A stretch of DNA of 64,000 bases, taken from NCBI RefSeq assembly GCF_035222275.1, contig NW_026946360.1, positions 992,001 to 1,056,000 of the forward strand, written 5' to 3'. Positions 36,063-47,751 of the stretch are shown piece after piece. Both the position numbers and the translations under genes were made by a program. The notes under the pieces were generated by a model. The model searched no databases and was not told the DNA's origin. It was given only the letters and a program-made list of their open reading frames with translations. The first letter of the stretch is position 1. Each line of letters opens with the position of its first letter. This stretch comes from Podospora bellae-mahoneyi. Taxonomy: Eukaryota; Ascomycota; Sordariomycetes; Sordariales; Podosporaceae.

Positions 36063-37481
36063 TTGAATCTTTTTGGCTCCTCGGTCTGTGTTCCGACGGA
36101 GATATCAACAGAATAATAGTGTTAAGGATGGGTTGTTGGCTGTCGAGATCTGATCTTCATCGTTTACATGGACTTCTGGATGTGATCTAGTTTTCATCGT
36201 AAGCGTCGACTTTTAGATCGAGGAATCTGTCTCCTTTGTTTGAGAATTTGACGCTGTCCAATTTCTGGTTGTCAAGTGGATGATAATAGGAAAAGCGATA
36301 ACGGTGTTGGTCATAGGTATTCGAGGATTCCGGTAATACATGGTGGCCAGGCTCTGGGGCTGGGGCACTTTGCTAGGTTTAATATCACTCTACTTCATTC
36401 ATTGGCCCGCATTGCGTCTCCTGATACGGCATCGATGGGACCATGTAACTTCATCCAAGTCTAACCACTTGAGTTAAGAGTAAGATGCCCTTCTCCTAGT
36501 GAACCAGAATGCTCACCTTGACTCACAAACTCACTACTAGCAAAATAGGTCCTGTTCTTCACAGGGTTCAATATTCCCAAGAAATTGGCTAAGTATATAT
36601 CGAATGGAATTTTTGCCCTTCGACGCAGGAAAAAATAGTCATGCCCCCAAATCACCCAGTCATCTAGATCTACAAGCCACCGATGTGATCCATCCCAGAC
36701 TTTAAAAACCCGGCACCATATCTCTGTCTACCTGTAGATGGTGGTGTACAACAGTGTAGGTGTGTACTTTGTCTACCCCAGATTTCCACCCGAAACCAGA
36801 AAAACCTCGTCCCCAAACCATCCCGCCCCTTTCATTTATTTTGCAAATCCCAGACATTCATTCACATGAAGGAAGCCTGCTTCTCTCTTTTCCCAACCAG
36901 CCAGTCCCGAAAAAAAGAAAGAAGGAATAGGTTTTGGAAATAAAACGACACGGGAAAAGGGCTAGACATGAGCAACCCATCCATAAGAAGTCGAAACGTT
37001 TCCTTTTTCACCAGAGACCGAGAAACCCCAACCCATCCGAGTAAAAGCACAGCCATGTAGATGAATACACACAGATAATGGAATACAAGTCACCAAACTC
37101 GTATAAGTCCAAACATCAACTCGAATAGAAAAGTACAACGAAATATTTGCTTGTCATAGCAGGTAAAGAGTAAAAGAAAAGGAAAACAGTTTTGAAAAAA
37201 AAAAAAAAAAGAAAAGTGCCGCTGTATCATAGGTCATGATACATGAGGATTTTGTGGGCGAGGCCAGGGATGGTTGAAGTGTCCGGCATATCTTCCAAGG
37301 ATCACCGGAACCGCTTCGTCCATGCCGTCCTTCGACGTAAGTGTCTTCTTTCCATCCACCATCCTCCACTCCCAAACTTCTAGGCTTGTTGGCGTCGGAA
37401 GATGAAACTTGGTCCGTCATCGTGCTGCTATCGTTGTAGAATGCGGTTGAAAACCAGAAATAGGAAATCCCGGGAGATCCA
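36063..37481. other. Convergent 3' intergenic region
   Basis: 1.4 kb between the stops of the GPI-type gene (+) and the CRF1-like gene (-). It includes a poly-A/poly-T run near 37194-37211. No gene recognised. Confidence 0.4.
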
Positions 37482-39375
37482 TTACAACTGCAAAATTTCC
37501 ATGTCCGAAATGCTCCGGTGGCGTTTGTGGAGGTTGTCATCCGCGACGGTATCGGGGGCCTTTCTCTTCTGTGATACATGGTTGAGCGGAGATCCTGGGG
37601 AATAATCAAGAGGTCCATCAAGGCCTACCATGCTGTTTCTCTTTTGCCTGCGCACCGGTGTGATGGGGGTTGTTACCGTCTCCATGCTGCCGGACTTGAT
37701 GCCTCGGAGAGTTCCAATGTGGTAAGGTCCAGAGAAAGCGAGTGACTCCTGGGTCGCGACCTCACTGTTGATGAGTTGCTGATTTACCTGATTACGACGG
37801 AAAGCGCCCACGGCGTTGGAGTTCATCTCGAAGTGGGTGAGCAAAGGGTGGACGTCCTTGACATAATAGTCCGTGTTTGTGGTGGACATGCTGGCCGAGG
37901 TCTTGGGCCGTGTCGGGCTTGAATTGGGATCATTGCTCCAGTCTCCGGCGTTGTCTTCGTCTTCGTTTTCCTGGTCCGATTCGTTGTCCTCCCTAAACTC
38001 GATGAAATCCTCAATCCTGAGAGCATCCTCACCCTCATCTTCCAGGGCTGGGTAGTACTCGGATTCATCTGTCTCTTCTCCAGTGAATGCATCGGAACAG
38101 GGGAAGAAGGCCTCACTGGGCCCAAAGGGCTGTGTAGCGAAATAGTCACCCAAAGTATTAGCGTCCATGACCCCCAGCATGATCAAGGCCGAGTTGGCCA
38201 TCATGGGAGAGCAAGCCGACAAATCATCCTGAGCAAAATTCAGGTCATACGACTCTGGAGCCAACTCGAGACGATCAGCCTTTTGACGCGTGAAAATCAT
38301 CATCTTGCCAGTTTTTGGATTGATCACGCCGACCGGCTTATCGCTGTCACCGTCCAAGTCGAAGCGCGCAAGACGAGGCTTTCCTCGTACGTGGCGGTTA
38401 GGTCTTGGTGTCTCAGAGTCCGAAGTTTCCACAGACACTGGTCGCCGAACCTGCTTCTTACGCACAACCGGCTCTGGGATGTCCTCTTCTGTTGTGTCGC
38501 CATCAGCTGGTAAGGGAAAAAGTCAGCGCCAACCTCCATTTCCAATCGCAAGCCAACAACTCACTCTCATAACCGTCAAGCTCCGGTGACTCGGTGGAAA
38601 ATGCCGTCAGCGGAGTGGGTAGAATATTCAATGGAGGGATGACCCTTGGCGTTGGCATTGGGGTATTGTGGAGACCTCCATTGTCGAATTCGACATCCGA
38701 TGTCTCGACAAATACGTCTTGGGTGGAGCCATTGAAGTCCCAGTACGAGCCATCGGTGTCGGAGCCATCATCATTCTCAATCTCGCGGCGGAACCGGGGA
38801 TCAAGAGCGTTCTGGTCGACAAAGATATCGGGAAAGAATTGCTTGCCATCATCAGATTCGGACAGGTCGGATTCTGTGTTGTCACTGTCGCTGTCGATAC
38901 CGGCAAACCGAACATGGCGCTTAACCGGCGTGACATCCGGCAGTTCAGACTCGGGCCACATGGCATCCTCAAACTCTTTTGGTGGTGACAAGCCCTGCCA
39001 ACTAACACTGTCGTCATCGTCGTCCTCGTCATCATTGGCATCTTCGTCGTCAATGGCTTCCTCTTCTTCGAGCTCGTCCTCCTCGTCTTCGTCTTCTTCA
39101 TCAGCGTCATTCTCTTCGTCGAGCGGCCGAGGGGTTTTCAACAGGCGATTCCTGGCCATATTGGTGATCAGATGCTCCTCCTCGGCCGCAACCACATCGT
39201 CCTCGTCGAGTTCATTGTCAGATTCGCTGACGTCCTCGACGCCGGAGTAACCTTCGTCGTCGGAGAGGTTGAGAGACGACTCGCTCGAGGTGACGGAGGG
39301 CCTGCGCGGCTTCTTCTTGTTGACGAGCTTGATGCGAGGCGCAGAGGGATATTTTTGGTGAATGTTTCGAGACAT
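37482..39375 (-). CDS. CRF1/IFH1-like transcriptional regulator (tentative)
   Basis: Model: complement(37482..38506, 38565..39375), 611 aa. The N-terminal half is extremely acidic (runs of D/E with NDADEEDEDEEDELEEEEA) and ends ELDGYES. A 58-nt intron (gtgagt...taccag) leads to TDGDTTEEDIPEPVVRKKQV. The central block GVINPKTGKMMIFTRQKADR, then SPMMANSALIMLGVMD and PFGPSEAFFPCSDAF, followed by EGEDALRIEDFIEF, resembles what I recall of the fungal CRF1/IFH1 family. Those proteins bind Fhl1-type forkhead factors and adjust ribosomal protein gene transcription under TOR. The C-terminus has basic KRK clusters fit for nuclear import. The family assignment comes from memory of the central block and needs a profile search; the gene itself is well supported. 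Confidence 0.65.
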
Positions 39376-42300
39376 GATTCTTGGCTATGCAGGGGTGGAT
39401 ACAATAGGTGGGTTGATCTTGGGGTGATGCACAGTGGATTGGCTCAAACGGCGGTGAACCTTGCAGCAAACGACGATACACGACAATGCCGAGTCCAACA
39501 AGCCCAAGGCGTGTCTAACAGGTAAGCTTTCAATGAAGCTGTTCAGCGCCCAGTCCGTTTATAGAACAATCGGCAGTTGACTTGATCTCAGATATAAGTG
39601 GATCAAGATGGGTGGAAGGGAGGATGTGGGGAAGTGAATTGGCCGACTGGGGAACAGAGCCACCAGATACTTGTGAGTAGACCTGTGGGAAATCGCTGCG
39701 TGGCCTGAGAGTGATGGCCGTGGTGGGTAGAACTTGTTAATATCAGAGGCGGACTGTCCGTCTCACTGCAGTTGGTGTGCAATTGAGCCCTGTCCCACAC
39801 TGGAGACGGGCTCGAGACAGATGAGTCTGGTGAAAACTTCGTCGAGTGGGGAGTTGGCAGAGTTGAATATCTCGCTGAGGCTGCTGGACTGCGGACGTGC
39901 GAGTGCAGCACACGTCCGCAGTGGGCGCTTAGAGCTCAGCGACGGCCGACGGCATCTTGAAATCGACGAAGTTTTGGTGAATCTGTTCTGGGTCTCTGAA
40001 AGATAGTGCGACTTCGTTGTCTGGCGGTTTGAGGTGATGTGGTTGAGGGAAAGGGGAAGGTCAGTGAGGGGAGCAGCGGGACTCAATTGCCTTTTGACCA
40101 AACTTTTTTTCGATGGGTGGGACTGGGATTGCAGCACCTGGGATTGGCTCGGCTCGCTGCTGGAGCCAGAAAACGTGGGGCTAGTGCAATAGAGTTCCAC
40201 ACTTGGAGTAGAGCAGACCCCTGGTTCAAAAGTGTCCACGATCAGCCAAGGAGACGTTCACTGCCTGCCCTCTGCAATCCCGCGCTCTGGCAGCTGGCAG
40301 CTGGAGCTGTCTTTGACTCCATCAACCTACAGAATAAGGTAGCACGCCTCCAAAACTTCAACGGCTAACCCCTCCAATGTACTGCAACCTTCCTTCCATG
40401 CCTTTCCCATGCTGCGTGCTCCTACCGCAGTAGCCTCTACAGACTTTTTTTTTTGCTCCCTTTCTTCCCATCGAGGGGCCTCGCTGCTCCGGGAACTGTC
40501 ACCATAACCGTTCTGTCACCGCTCTTTTCCGTCTGCAGGACATCACCCTCCTGGCTCCTCCACAAATCATGATGAGCAGACACGGAGCCAGGGATGGGAT
40601 GGAGGGCAACACCACTTGCATGCGACCGAGACAATTAAATCCATACCTACCCTGCGATATACTCTTTTCACCGTGCCGCCTGTTACATAAGTGTGCCTAC
40701 ATCGTGACCTTGAACATGAATATCGAGCCCCTCCTGGTGCTCGCTACCAGATTTGGGGGCGGGAGCAGGAATCTGAGGTTCCGAGTCCACAGAATCAATT
40801 CCTACGCACACTTCCCCGCATCTCAGACCCTTTCTGTTTCTGTTGACTTGGCTGCTTGACCTGGCAGGCCACAATGCACGTCAAGCGCGGTTGCATATCA
40901 CACAGTCACTACGGTATGATGTCGGTTACGTTGATGGCCGTGACTGGAACTTGCTCGATGATATTCCCCATTAAAGTCCCACAAGTCCATTTGTCTGCTG
41001 CACCTGTATATCGTTTACACGCCGGCCTGGATCAAACATAGATGCCTGACTGGCCCTGAAGAGGCCAAAACAGGCAAGACGTGTATCTAGTCGTCGTCGT
41101 TGCGTTGCCTTGACGTGTTATCCCACGCTGAGGGTCTCCAGTTCTCCCTCTGATGTCGTTGTGGTTCCAGCTGCCAGCTGGCAGCATCTTCCAGCTCTAG
41201 CCTCTACCTAGGCGGGGTAATGACTCGTCTTGCCGTCATTTCTTTCGGATCTCCCTCCTCCCCCTCTGCCATTTGAGAATGTGGAGGAGATTCAACAAAA
41301 ACAGGCTCGCTTATTGCGGAAAATGGATTGACCATTGCAGGACCTCGACCGATTGCACGCCCAAACAACGCCGACATCTCACCATTGTTCGCCTTCTACC
41401 AGAGACCCAAGAAAAGCTAAACCTACTAGCCACATGCGCAGCGCTAGTGGCAAACAGCTTTCTCGTCGATATGCTCGTGGAATCATGTTTGCTCAGACCG
41501 AGACAACATTGCGGCTTCCAACCTGTCACCACGGTAGGTCTGCAAGAGTCACATAAGGGTTCCATTGTTACGGTGCAGGCAAGGCAAGGCCAGACATTGG
41601 ATGAAAATTATGACTCGCTGTTCAGGAGGCAATCTGGACCTTCCCAAATTGGCCACGACGGGTGATTTTGCACCTGCACGTTTTCAACAGCGAAATATGA
41701 CCCAGTCTACACCGAGATCGGTCATGAGAATTCAAAGCCGGGTGAACCTGGTCAAAGGAGACAAAATTCTAAGAAAAAACGCTGAGGCCGGGGTTTTCGA
41801 TTTTTCCAAATGGGAGGTATATAGAAAGAGCGTTACGTATGCCGAACTATTTGCTGGCCAGTGGCCACACACGATCACATGCGCTGGGCTTGAAATGGTT
41901 CCTGGCGGCACCTTAACTCGAGACTAAAGGTGTGAGAGATAAACACAACTGAAAGCATAAAAAACAAACAGTGTCATGGACTTGGATGCAACTGGAACCG
42001 GCTTGAAAATTTGCACAAGAGTCCAGGAAACGGGAGCTTCCAATCTTCCCCTCTGCAATTTAAACGCGGGGCAGATGTCATCAGGAAAAGAGTGGGGAGC
42101 TTGGTTAAAGATGGAGGGGCTAGTGGGCACCCTCCTCACAGAATAATTGGCACCACAAGTAAGTTAACCATGCCTTAAAACCAAATTAATAGGTCTTCAA
42201 ACTATCTTTTAAAACCTTTTAACTATCTTTAAAGGCGTGATAACTATGTTTGATAGCCAAACGATTATCTTTCGAGGTATGGTTTATAAGTTTGACCCCC

Positions 42301-42722
42301 ACGTTTGAGTACCAACCCTTATTTTTTGTGGTGATTATGGTGGGTCTGTGGACGTATGGCAGATCTTATCTTATCGCTCCACCTGGCATCGCGCTCCCTG
42401 TCTCCCTGTCAGTTTGGTTGTTCGTACCTGATTCGTCGTTGCCAGGGGAACTGCTGCTTCCAGGTAGCGTAAACATTTTTCTGGCCGCGCCTGGCGACAC
42501 AACTGGGCAGGGCATTGGTCCAAACTTCCATGCGTTTTCTCTACTTCGATTCTTCCACTTGCCAACTCACAACTGCAGCCATCCTGGCCCATATTCTGAA
42601 CCAGCTCCACTCTGTGTCCCTTGGCACTGCCCTGGACCCTGGGCTTCACCTCGCGCATCACCGAGGACAGGTCGCGGCAACATCCCCGATCTGCTGTAGG
42701 CGAACAAAGCAAGGTGACAGAT
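39376..42722. other. Long divergent gene-free region
   Basis: 3.35 kb separate the starts of the CRF1-like gene (-) and the kinesin (+), the longest gap in the window. Several ORFs of 80-160 codons exist (for example 39763-40239 minus) but none shows a recognised domain. A short CTGGCAGCTG-type repeat occurs at 40288-40306 and 41167-41185, and a 21-bp period array lies at 42201-42284. The rest looks like unconstrained or regulatory DNA. Confidence 0.4.
42201..42284. repeat. Four-unit tandem array with 21-bp period
   Basis: ACTATCTTTTAAAA (42201), ACTATCTTTAAAGG (42222), ACTATGTTTGATAG (42243) and ATTATCTTTCGAGG (42264) start exactly 21 bp apart. Only the first 9-10 bases of each unit are conserved; the rest varies. 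A weaker fifth unit may begin at 42285. The array is AT-rich and about 440 bp upstream of the kinesin ATG. Confidence 0.6.
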
Positions 42723-45463
42723 ATGGCCACGTCAAGACCACCGCAGAATCTCTTCCAGGTTTATCTGCGACTTCGCCCACACAACAATAGCGCGTCGACC
42801 AGTGGGGAAAGATTTCTGTCTGTCGAGGAGCCCGACGAGAACAGCGACGCGCCGAGATATATCACCCTAAACCCCCCCAATGATCGACGGCGTGCCATCG
42901 AGAAGTTCGCATTCACCCAGGTGTTTGAGGAGGATGCCTCCCAACTGGATGTCTTCCATTGCACCGGCGTCGCAAATCTCGTCGAAGGCGTGCTTGCTCC
43001 CTATGGCGGCGAGGGGACTGATGCTCTGCTTGCGACGCTGGGCGTCACTGGGTCAGGCAAGGTCAGTGGGATGGCCGCCACTTATGGCAGTAGAAAGCAG
43101 GAGACAGCTAACATTGATATTGATACGGAGTAGTCGTATACCATTCTTGGCTCAAAGTCCCAGCGCGGGATGATCCAGCTCGCCCTCGATGTCATCTTCC
43201 GATCCCTTAGCGACAATCTGCTCGACTGCAGCTCTTACCCTCCCCTCGAACAGTCGATCACCAACTCTGATCCTTCCGAAGCTCTCATCTTTTCTGCCCA
43301 CAACTTCCTCGACAGTGTGTACGCGGATGCGCCCGCCACCTTCAAAAGTAGCAGCTCCAGAGCACCTACGCCTATGCTAGTAGGACCCCCTTTTCAGTTA
43401 CCCCCTCAGTCTCTAGTCATGAATGAAAGGGTTCGACCCTTTGGATCTGCCGCGAAGACAGTCCTGCCAGGGCCAGCGCCCAAGCGGGCCCCAAGTGTTC
43501 GTATTGTCAGCCGTGAGGATTCAGTAGCACCACCAAGTCCCATGCCACACCTCGGAAGCGGCTGGAGCCAGTGTCCAAAAGGCCGCGCAAGGCGCAGGGA
43601 ACCAAAGCTGCTGCCTCCAAGAGTTTCATGGCTTCTACTGCATCGTCGATACGTTCCAAAGCAGCTACTAAACAACCTTCACAGAGCGAATCCGTTGGAC
43701 CGAGTTCGAACCAACATCGACGCATGAACCGCCCCGTCGCGTTCCCGCAGCAGCCTGATATAAACGCCCTATCTGTTTCATGCGATCCGTCGTCCGAATA
43801 TGCCGTGGTGGTTTCCATGTACGAAGTCTACAACGATCGCATCTTTGATCTCTTGACCCCTCCCACCAAGTCGGCCGCAACGAAAGAATATCGCCGACGA
43901 CCGCTCCTGTTCAAGCCGACAGAGACATCCCCTGATCGCAAGATTGTTGCAGGACTTCGAAAGGTTATATGTGGGGATTTGCAGCAGGCCTTGCTGGTGC
44001 TTGAAGCTGGTTTACATGAGCGGAGAGTGACAGGAACAAGCAGCAACAGCGTTAGCTCGCGAAGCCATGGCTTCTTTTGCGTAGAAGTGAAAAAGCGCAC
44101 CCGAGCCAGCCGCAAGCACGGCGATCTTCCCTGGGGCGGCAACATTCTCACCATTGTCGATCTTGCTGGAAGCGAAAGGGCGAGAGATGCCAAAACCGCG
44201 GGCGCGACACTGGCAGAAGCCGGCAAGATCAACGAAAGCTTGATGTATCTGGGCCAATGCTTGCAGATGCAGAGTGATGCCACGACCAAGGACAAGCCAA
44301 ATCTTGTCCCATTCCGTCAGTGCAAGCTGACTGAGTTGCTGTTCTCCAATTGTTTCCCGTCGGCCTCATCCTTTTCATCAGCCCGCTATCGAAATCCTCA
44401 GAAGGCTGTCATGATCGTTACCGCCGACCCTCATGGCGACTACAATGCAACGTCTCAGATCCTTCGATATTCCGCCCTGGCGAGGGAAGTTACCGTCCCG
44501 CGCGTCCCGAGCATAACACAAACCGCGTTGTCGGCCCCGGCGCCTCCTGCCAGCCCACCCCCCCTGGGACAATTAGGCTCACCACCTGTCCACCATCGCA
44601 GCTTTTTCGCTCCTCCCGGATCATCTTCTTCCAACCAACCGCAGCACGGTGGCCTGTTGTCATCCCCCAACATCCAGCGAGCATTCTCGCCTCTGTCTGG
44701 CTCTAGCCCCAGCGGAGACGCCCACCGCAGCACTATGGAGGCCGCGGCGCTCGAGATTGCCCGTCTCTCCGAAGAGTTGGAGTATCTTCGTCAAGCGCTC
44801 GAGTCAGAACGCTCAGCGCGTGAAGAAGCCGAGGCGCATTTGCTCAGCATGGAGGACCGTATGATTGAGCTCGAGCAAGCTATTCGTGAGGACTGCACCA
44901 ACGAGTTTGAGCAGCGCCTCGAGATTGAGATGGCAAGGTGGAAGACGACGATGCAAATCGAGATGGAACGAGGCGAGGAGCACTGGGGACGGAAGATTGA
45001 AGTTTTCGAGAGGAGCCTAGCTGTCGCGCCTTTATCGTTGCCGTCAACCCAGCCGCAGAGCGATTACGAGGAGGTCGACGGGGAAGACAACGACAAGGAA
45101 AATATTCTCATGGAGGACATGGAACAGGAGAACGAGAGACTCAAGAGAGAGAACGAGATTCTCAGAAGAGAGGTAGCTGGGATGAGCCCAAGCAAGAGGA
45201 GGCCGTTAGGTGAGAGATCAGGACTCGGTGTTACCGGTGAGGAGAGCAGAGGTGGCAGTCCGAGACCCACAAGAAAAGACAGGGAAAAAGACAGGGAGGT
45301 GACATTGAGGCAGAGATTGGAGAATCTTAGGATGGATGATTCATCTTCTGAATCTCAGCGGCCGCCGTCTGCACAGCAACAAAGCAGGCACAGCAGTCCC
45401 AAGAAGATGAGGAGGTTACAGACCAAGAGATGGAACGAAATTGATGATGACGATATGTTTTAG
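42723..45463 (+). CDS. Kinesin motor protein with a large disordered insert in the motor domain
   Basis: Model: join(42723..43061, 43134..43512, 43572..45463), 869 aa, the last junction tentative. Kinesins move on microtubules by ATP hydrolysis. Exon 1 ends in the P-loop GVTGSGK (107-113), completed by SYTILGSKSQRGM after a 72-nt intron with gctaac. Switch I (SSNSVSSRSH), switch II (VDLAGSERARD), NESLMYLGQCLQMQ and YEVYNDRIFDLL are clear. About 150 residues of Ser/Pro/Lys-rich sequence interrupt the motor before the VVVSMYEVYNDR strand. A C-terminal coiled coil (MEDRMIELEQ region) and a basic end follow. At 43512-43572 the frame must change: either a 59-nt intron without a clear branch site or a one-base lesion. 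Kinesin-6-like affinity is a guess. Confidence 0.75.
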
Positions 45464-45727
45464 GTTCACCGATTAGCCGGTATGATTGGTATGAGGGAGG
45501 TGCATTGGGTTGGTTCTTCCCCAGGACATGAAGGAGCATTGCTGGGTACATACATGTCGGAGTTACAGATACAGACAGATAACACCTGAACCAGCCAGTC
45601 ACGGCGGTCAGGCATCGTTGGGAGGCCTTTCCTTGGGGCATATATAAACGATTGTAATGGCTTCTCTTTATCCTCGGTAAACATGCTGTTGTCTACTCGA
45701 CATATAATTGGCCGCCTCGCCGATAGT
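45464..45727. other. Short convergent intergenic region
   Basis: 264 bp between the kinesin (+) and methyltransferase (-) stop codons; nothing recognised. Confidence 0.4.
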
Positions 45728-46992
45728 TCAAGCCCTCTTGAGCTCAACCTTCTCCTGCTCTTGCTTTTGCTCTGCAGAACCACTTCGCTTGTTTGCCGTG
45801 CTTGGCTTACGGCATGTGAACACATACATTGGTGTGAAAATCCCCATCTTGCCGCCAATAGCCACCGAACGACAGCAGTACCACATGGTGTCCATCAGGG
45901 TGAGTGTTTCGGGTGGCGCAAAGCCGAACAGAATCAACACTCGGTAGATGCTTTTGGCGATGAATAGGAAAAGGGGAGACATCTTGACCACCCTGAAGAA
46001 GTCATCCCACCCAGGAACGCGCCATGCCCAAGAAACATCTCCTGCCGGACCGTAGTACCAAGGAGCCCCATTGCTACGGTAAGCCATGTCCTCTTCTGCC
46101 AGTAACTCGAATCCTGTTGACATTTTGTCAGTTTTGCTCTTTGCAGTTGTTTTGTTGAGGCAAGAAGTTGGACTTACCTGCAGAGAGCACACACCTCCTC
46201 ATATCCGGCACCCACGGCATCTTCACAATCCCGTTTCCAAATTCGACCCAGTTCCGAATCTTTGCGTGCTCAGTGTTGTTCTCGTCAAACTTCTTGGTCA
46301 TGGCGAAGTCGTGAAACGTAAACGGGGCTCCTGGCTTCAAGATGCGCTTGATCTCACGGTACACTTCTGCAGGGTTGGGGGCGTAACAAAGGCTTTCTAC
46401 TGAGTATGCGGCGTCGAAGGATTCGTCTTCAAAGGGGAGTTTCTGTCTTTCGTCAGACAGTGCTTCTGTGATAGGAGCAAACAAGAAGGGGATTGCAAAC
46501 CAGAAAATTGCCCTGGATGAGGGCAACCTTGCCTTCCAGTCCAGCCTGCTTGGTCAACTGCGTGCCTCGCTCAACATGCCAGGCGCTGTTTGTGATCCCA
46601 ATGATCTTGCAGCCGATTGCTTTGGTGATGGTGCGGGCAGGGCCGCCAATGCCGCAGCCAAGATCCAACACCTTCATCCCTAGTTTGAGGCGGGCAATAC
46701 GAGCAAACTCGTGCTCATAAGCTGTCATGCTGTCGGCTATGGATTTCCCCGGGAAGATGGGGGTGTAATGGAATCGCTGGCCCCATCCTTGCTCGTAGAG
46801 AGGCGAGACAAGATCATAGTAGTCCGAAGCGACTTCGTTGTATTTCTTTGCGCGGGCGGCCCGTTCTTCCACCGTGGCGTAGCCGACGGCATCGTGGTCG
46901 ATGACATTTAGCTGGAAAGGGTCACGGTTGAAATGGGAAAGGTAGCGGTGGAGAAGCGCAGGGGTGTAGTTGGGAGGTAGGTGGGAAGACAT
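45728..46992 (-). CDS. Sterol C-24 methyltransferase-like (ERG6 family) SAM methyltransferase
   Basis: Model: complement(45728..46113, 46178..46442, 46501..46992), 380 aa, the usual Erg6 length. The SAM-binding motif is VLDLGCGIGGPAR (109-117 core). SDYYDLVSPLYEQGWGQRFH matches the Erg6 sterol-binding YYDLVTDFYEYGWG region in altered form. Later blocks are KLPFEDESFDAAYSVESLCY, VYREIKRILKPG and, at the end, FTPMYVFTCRKP, matching the C-terminal sterol methyltransferase domain. Introns of 58 and 64 nt restore IQGNFLKLPFED and VLSAGFELLAE. It is clearly divergent from canonical Erg6 as I remember it, so it is probably a paralogue acting on another sterol or triterpenoid. It sits beside a phenol-hydroxylase-like gene, both on the minus strand. 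Confidence 0.82.
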
Positions 46993-47751
46993 TTTCACAC
47001 GCAGTGTTTTCTTGAGTAAATGTTGGCAGTGTCCAGGAGATGGAGAATTGTGAACAGGACACCCGTGTCGGTCTTGTGAATCTATCAGTAACACAGACGA
47101 AAGCATTTACAGCCCTTTACATCGACAAAGGTTGTTGAGCTTGGGAGTCGGGAAGGGTGCAGTTAGTATTGTCATGGGCCAGCGTTCTTTGTTGAGACTT
47201 ACGATTGTTGACATATAAGACAACGAAGGCTCGGGCAACTTATGCGGCTAGACTCAACGAAGTCGTGGAGCTATAGGTGCGGTATCATTTCTCATTGGCC
47301 TTTGGGCTGTCGCTCACAAGAATGCAAGCTTGAAAGAAGAAAATCTTAGTGGTCATCATCAGGTCATGCGATTTCAGGGGTAGCTGCCATCTAACCCCTG
47401 GGCCTGACCTCTCCAATTGGTCCCAAGAATAAAAGAAGCCGTATGCCAGCTTAGGTATCATCCGGACTCTTACTATACCCGCAACGGAACTCGATCGCAT
47501 TACAGTCATTAACTCCTGCAACCAAGATGGATTCACCTAAACCTGACACCCCGAGCAGCAAACCACCCAAGGAGGATCCAACATTTCCCGTTGTACGTCT
47601 TCCTCATAGGGCGGCGACCTTTGGTATCACTGCACATGGAGCCGCTCATCCCATGGGCCGATAGGTGCCCGGTTTAGAGCTCAAAAACATTTCTCCTATT
47701 GGCCAGGTACAACTGTGTGAAACGACAACCAAGGTACACACTATCCCCTAC
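46993..47751. other. Intergenic region upstream of the ERG6-like gene
   Basis: 759 bp. A plus-strand ATG at 47527 opens a short frame (MDSPKPDTPSSKPPKEDP) that could splice at gtacgt near 47594, but the product would be tiny and run antisense into the flavoprotein gene. I do not count it as a gene. Confidence 0.3.

Noticed and set aside
38594-39250. Ser-rich plus-strand frame of 218 codons
   Set aside because: Poly-Ser arises from reading the Asp/Glu-rich CRF1-like gene in reverse complement.
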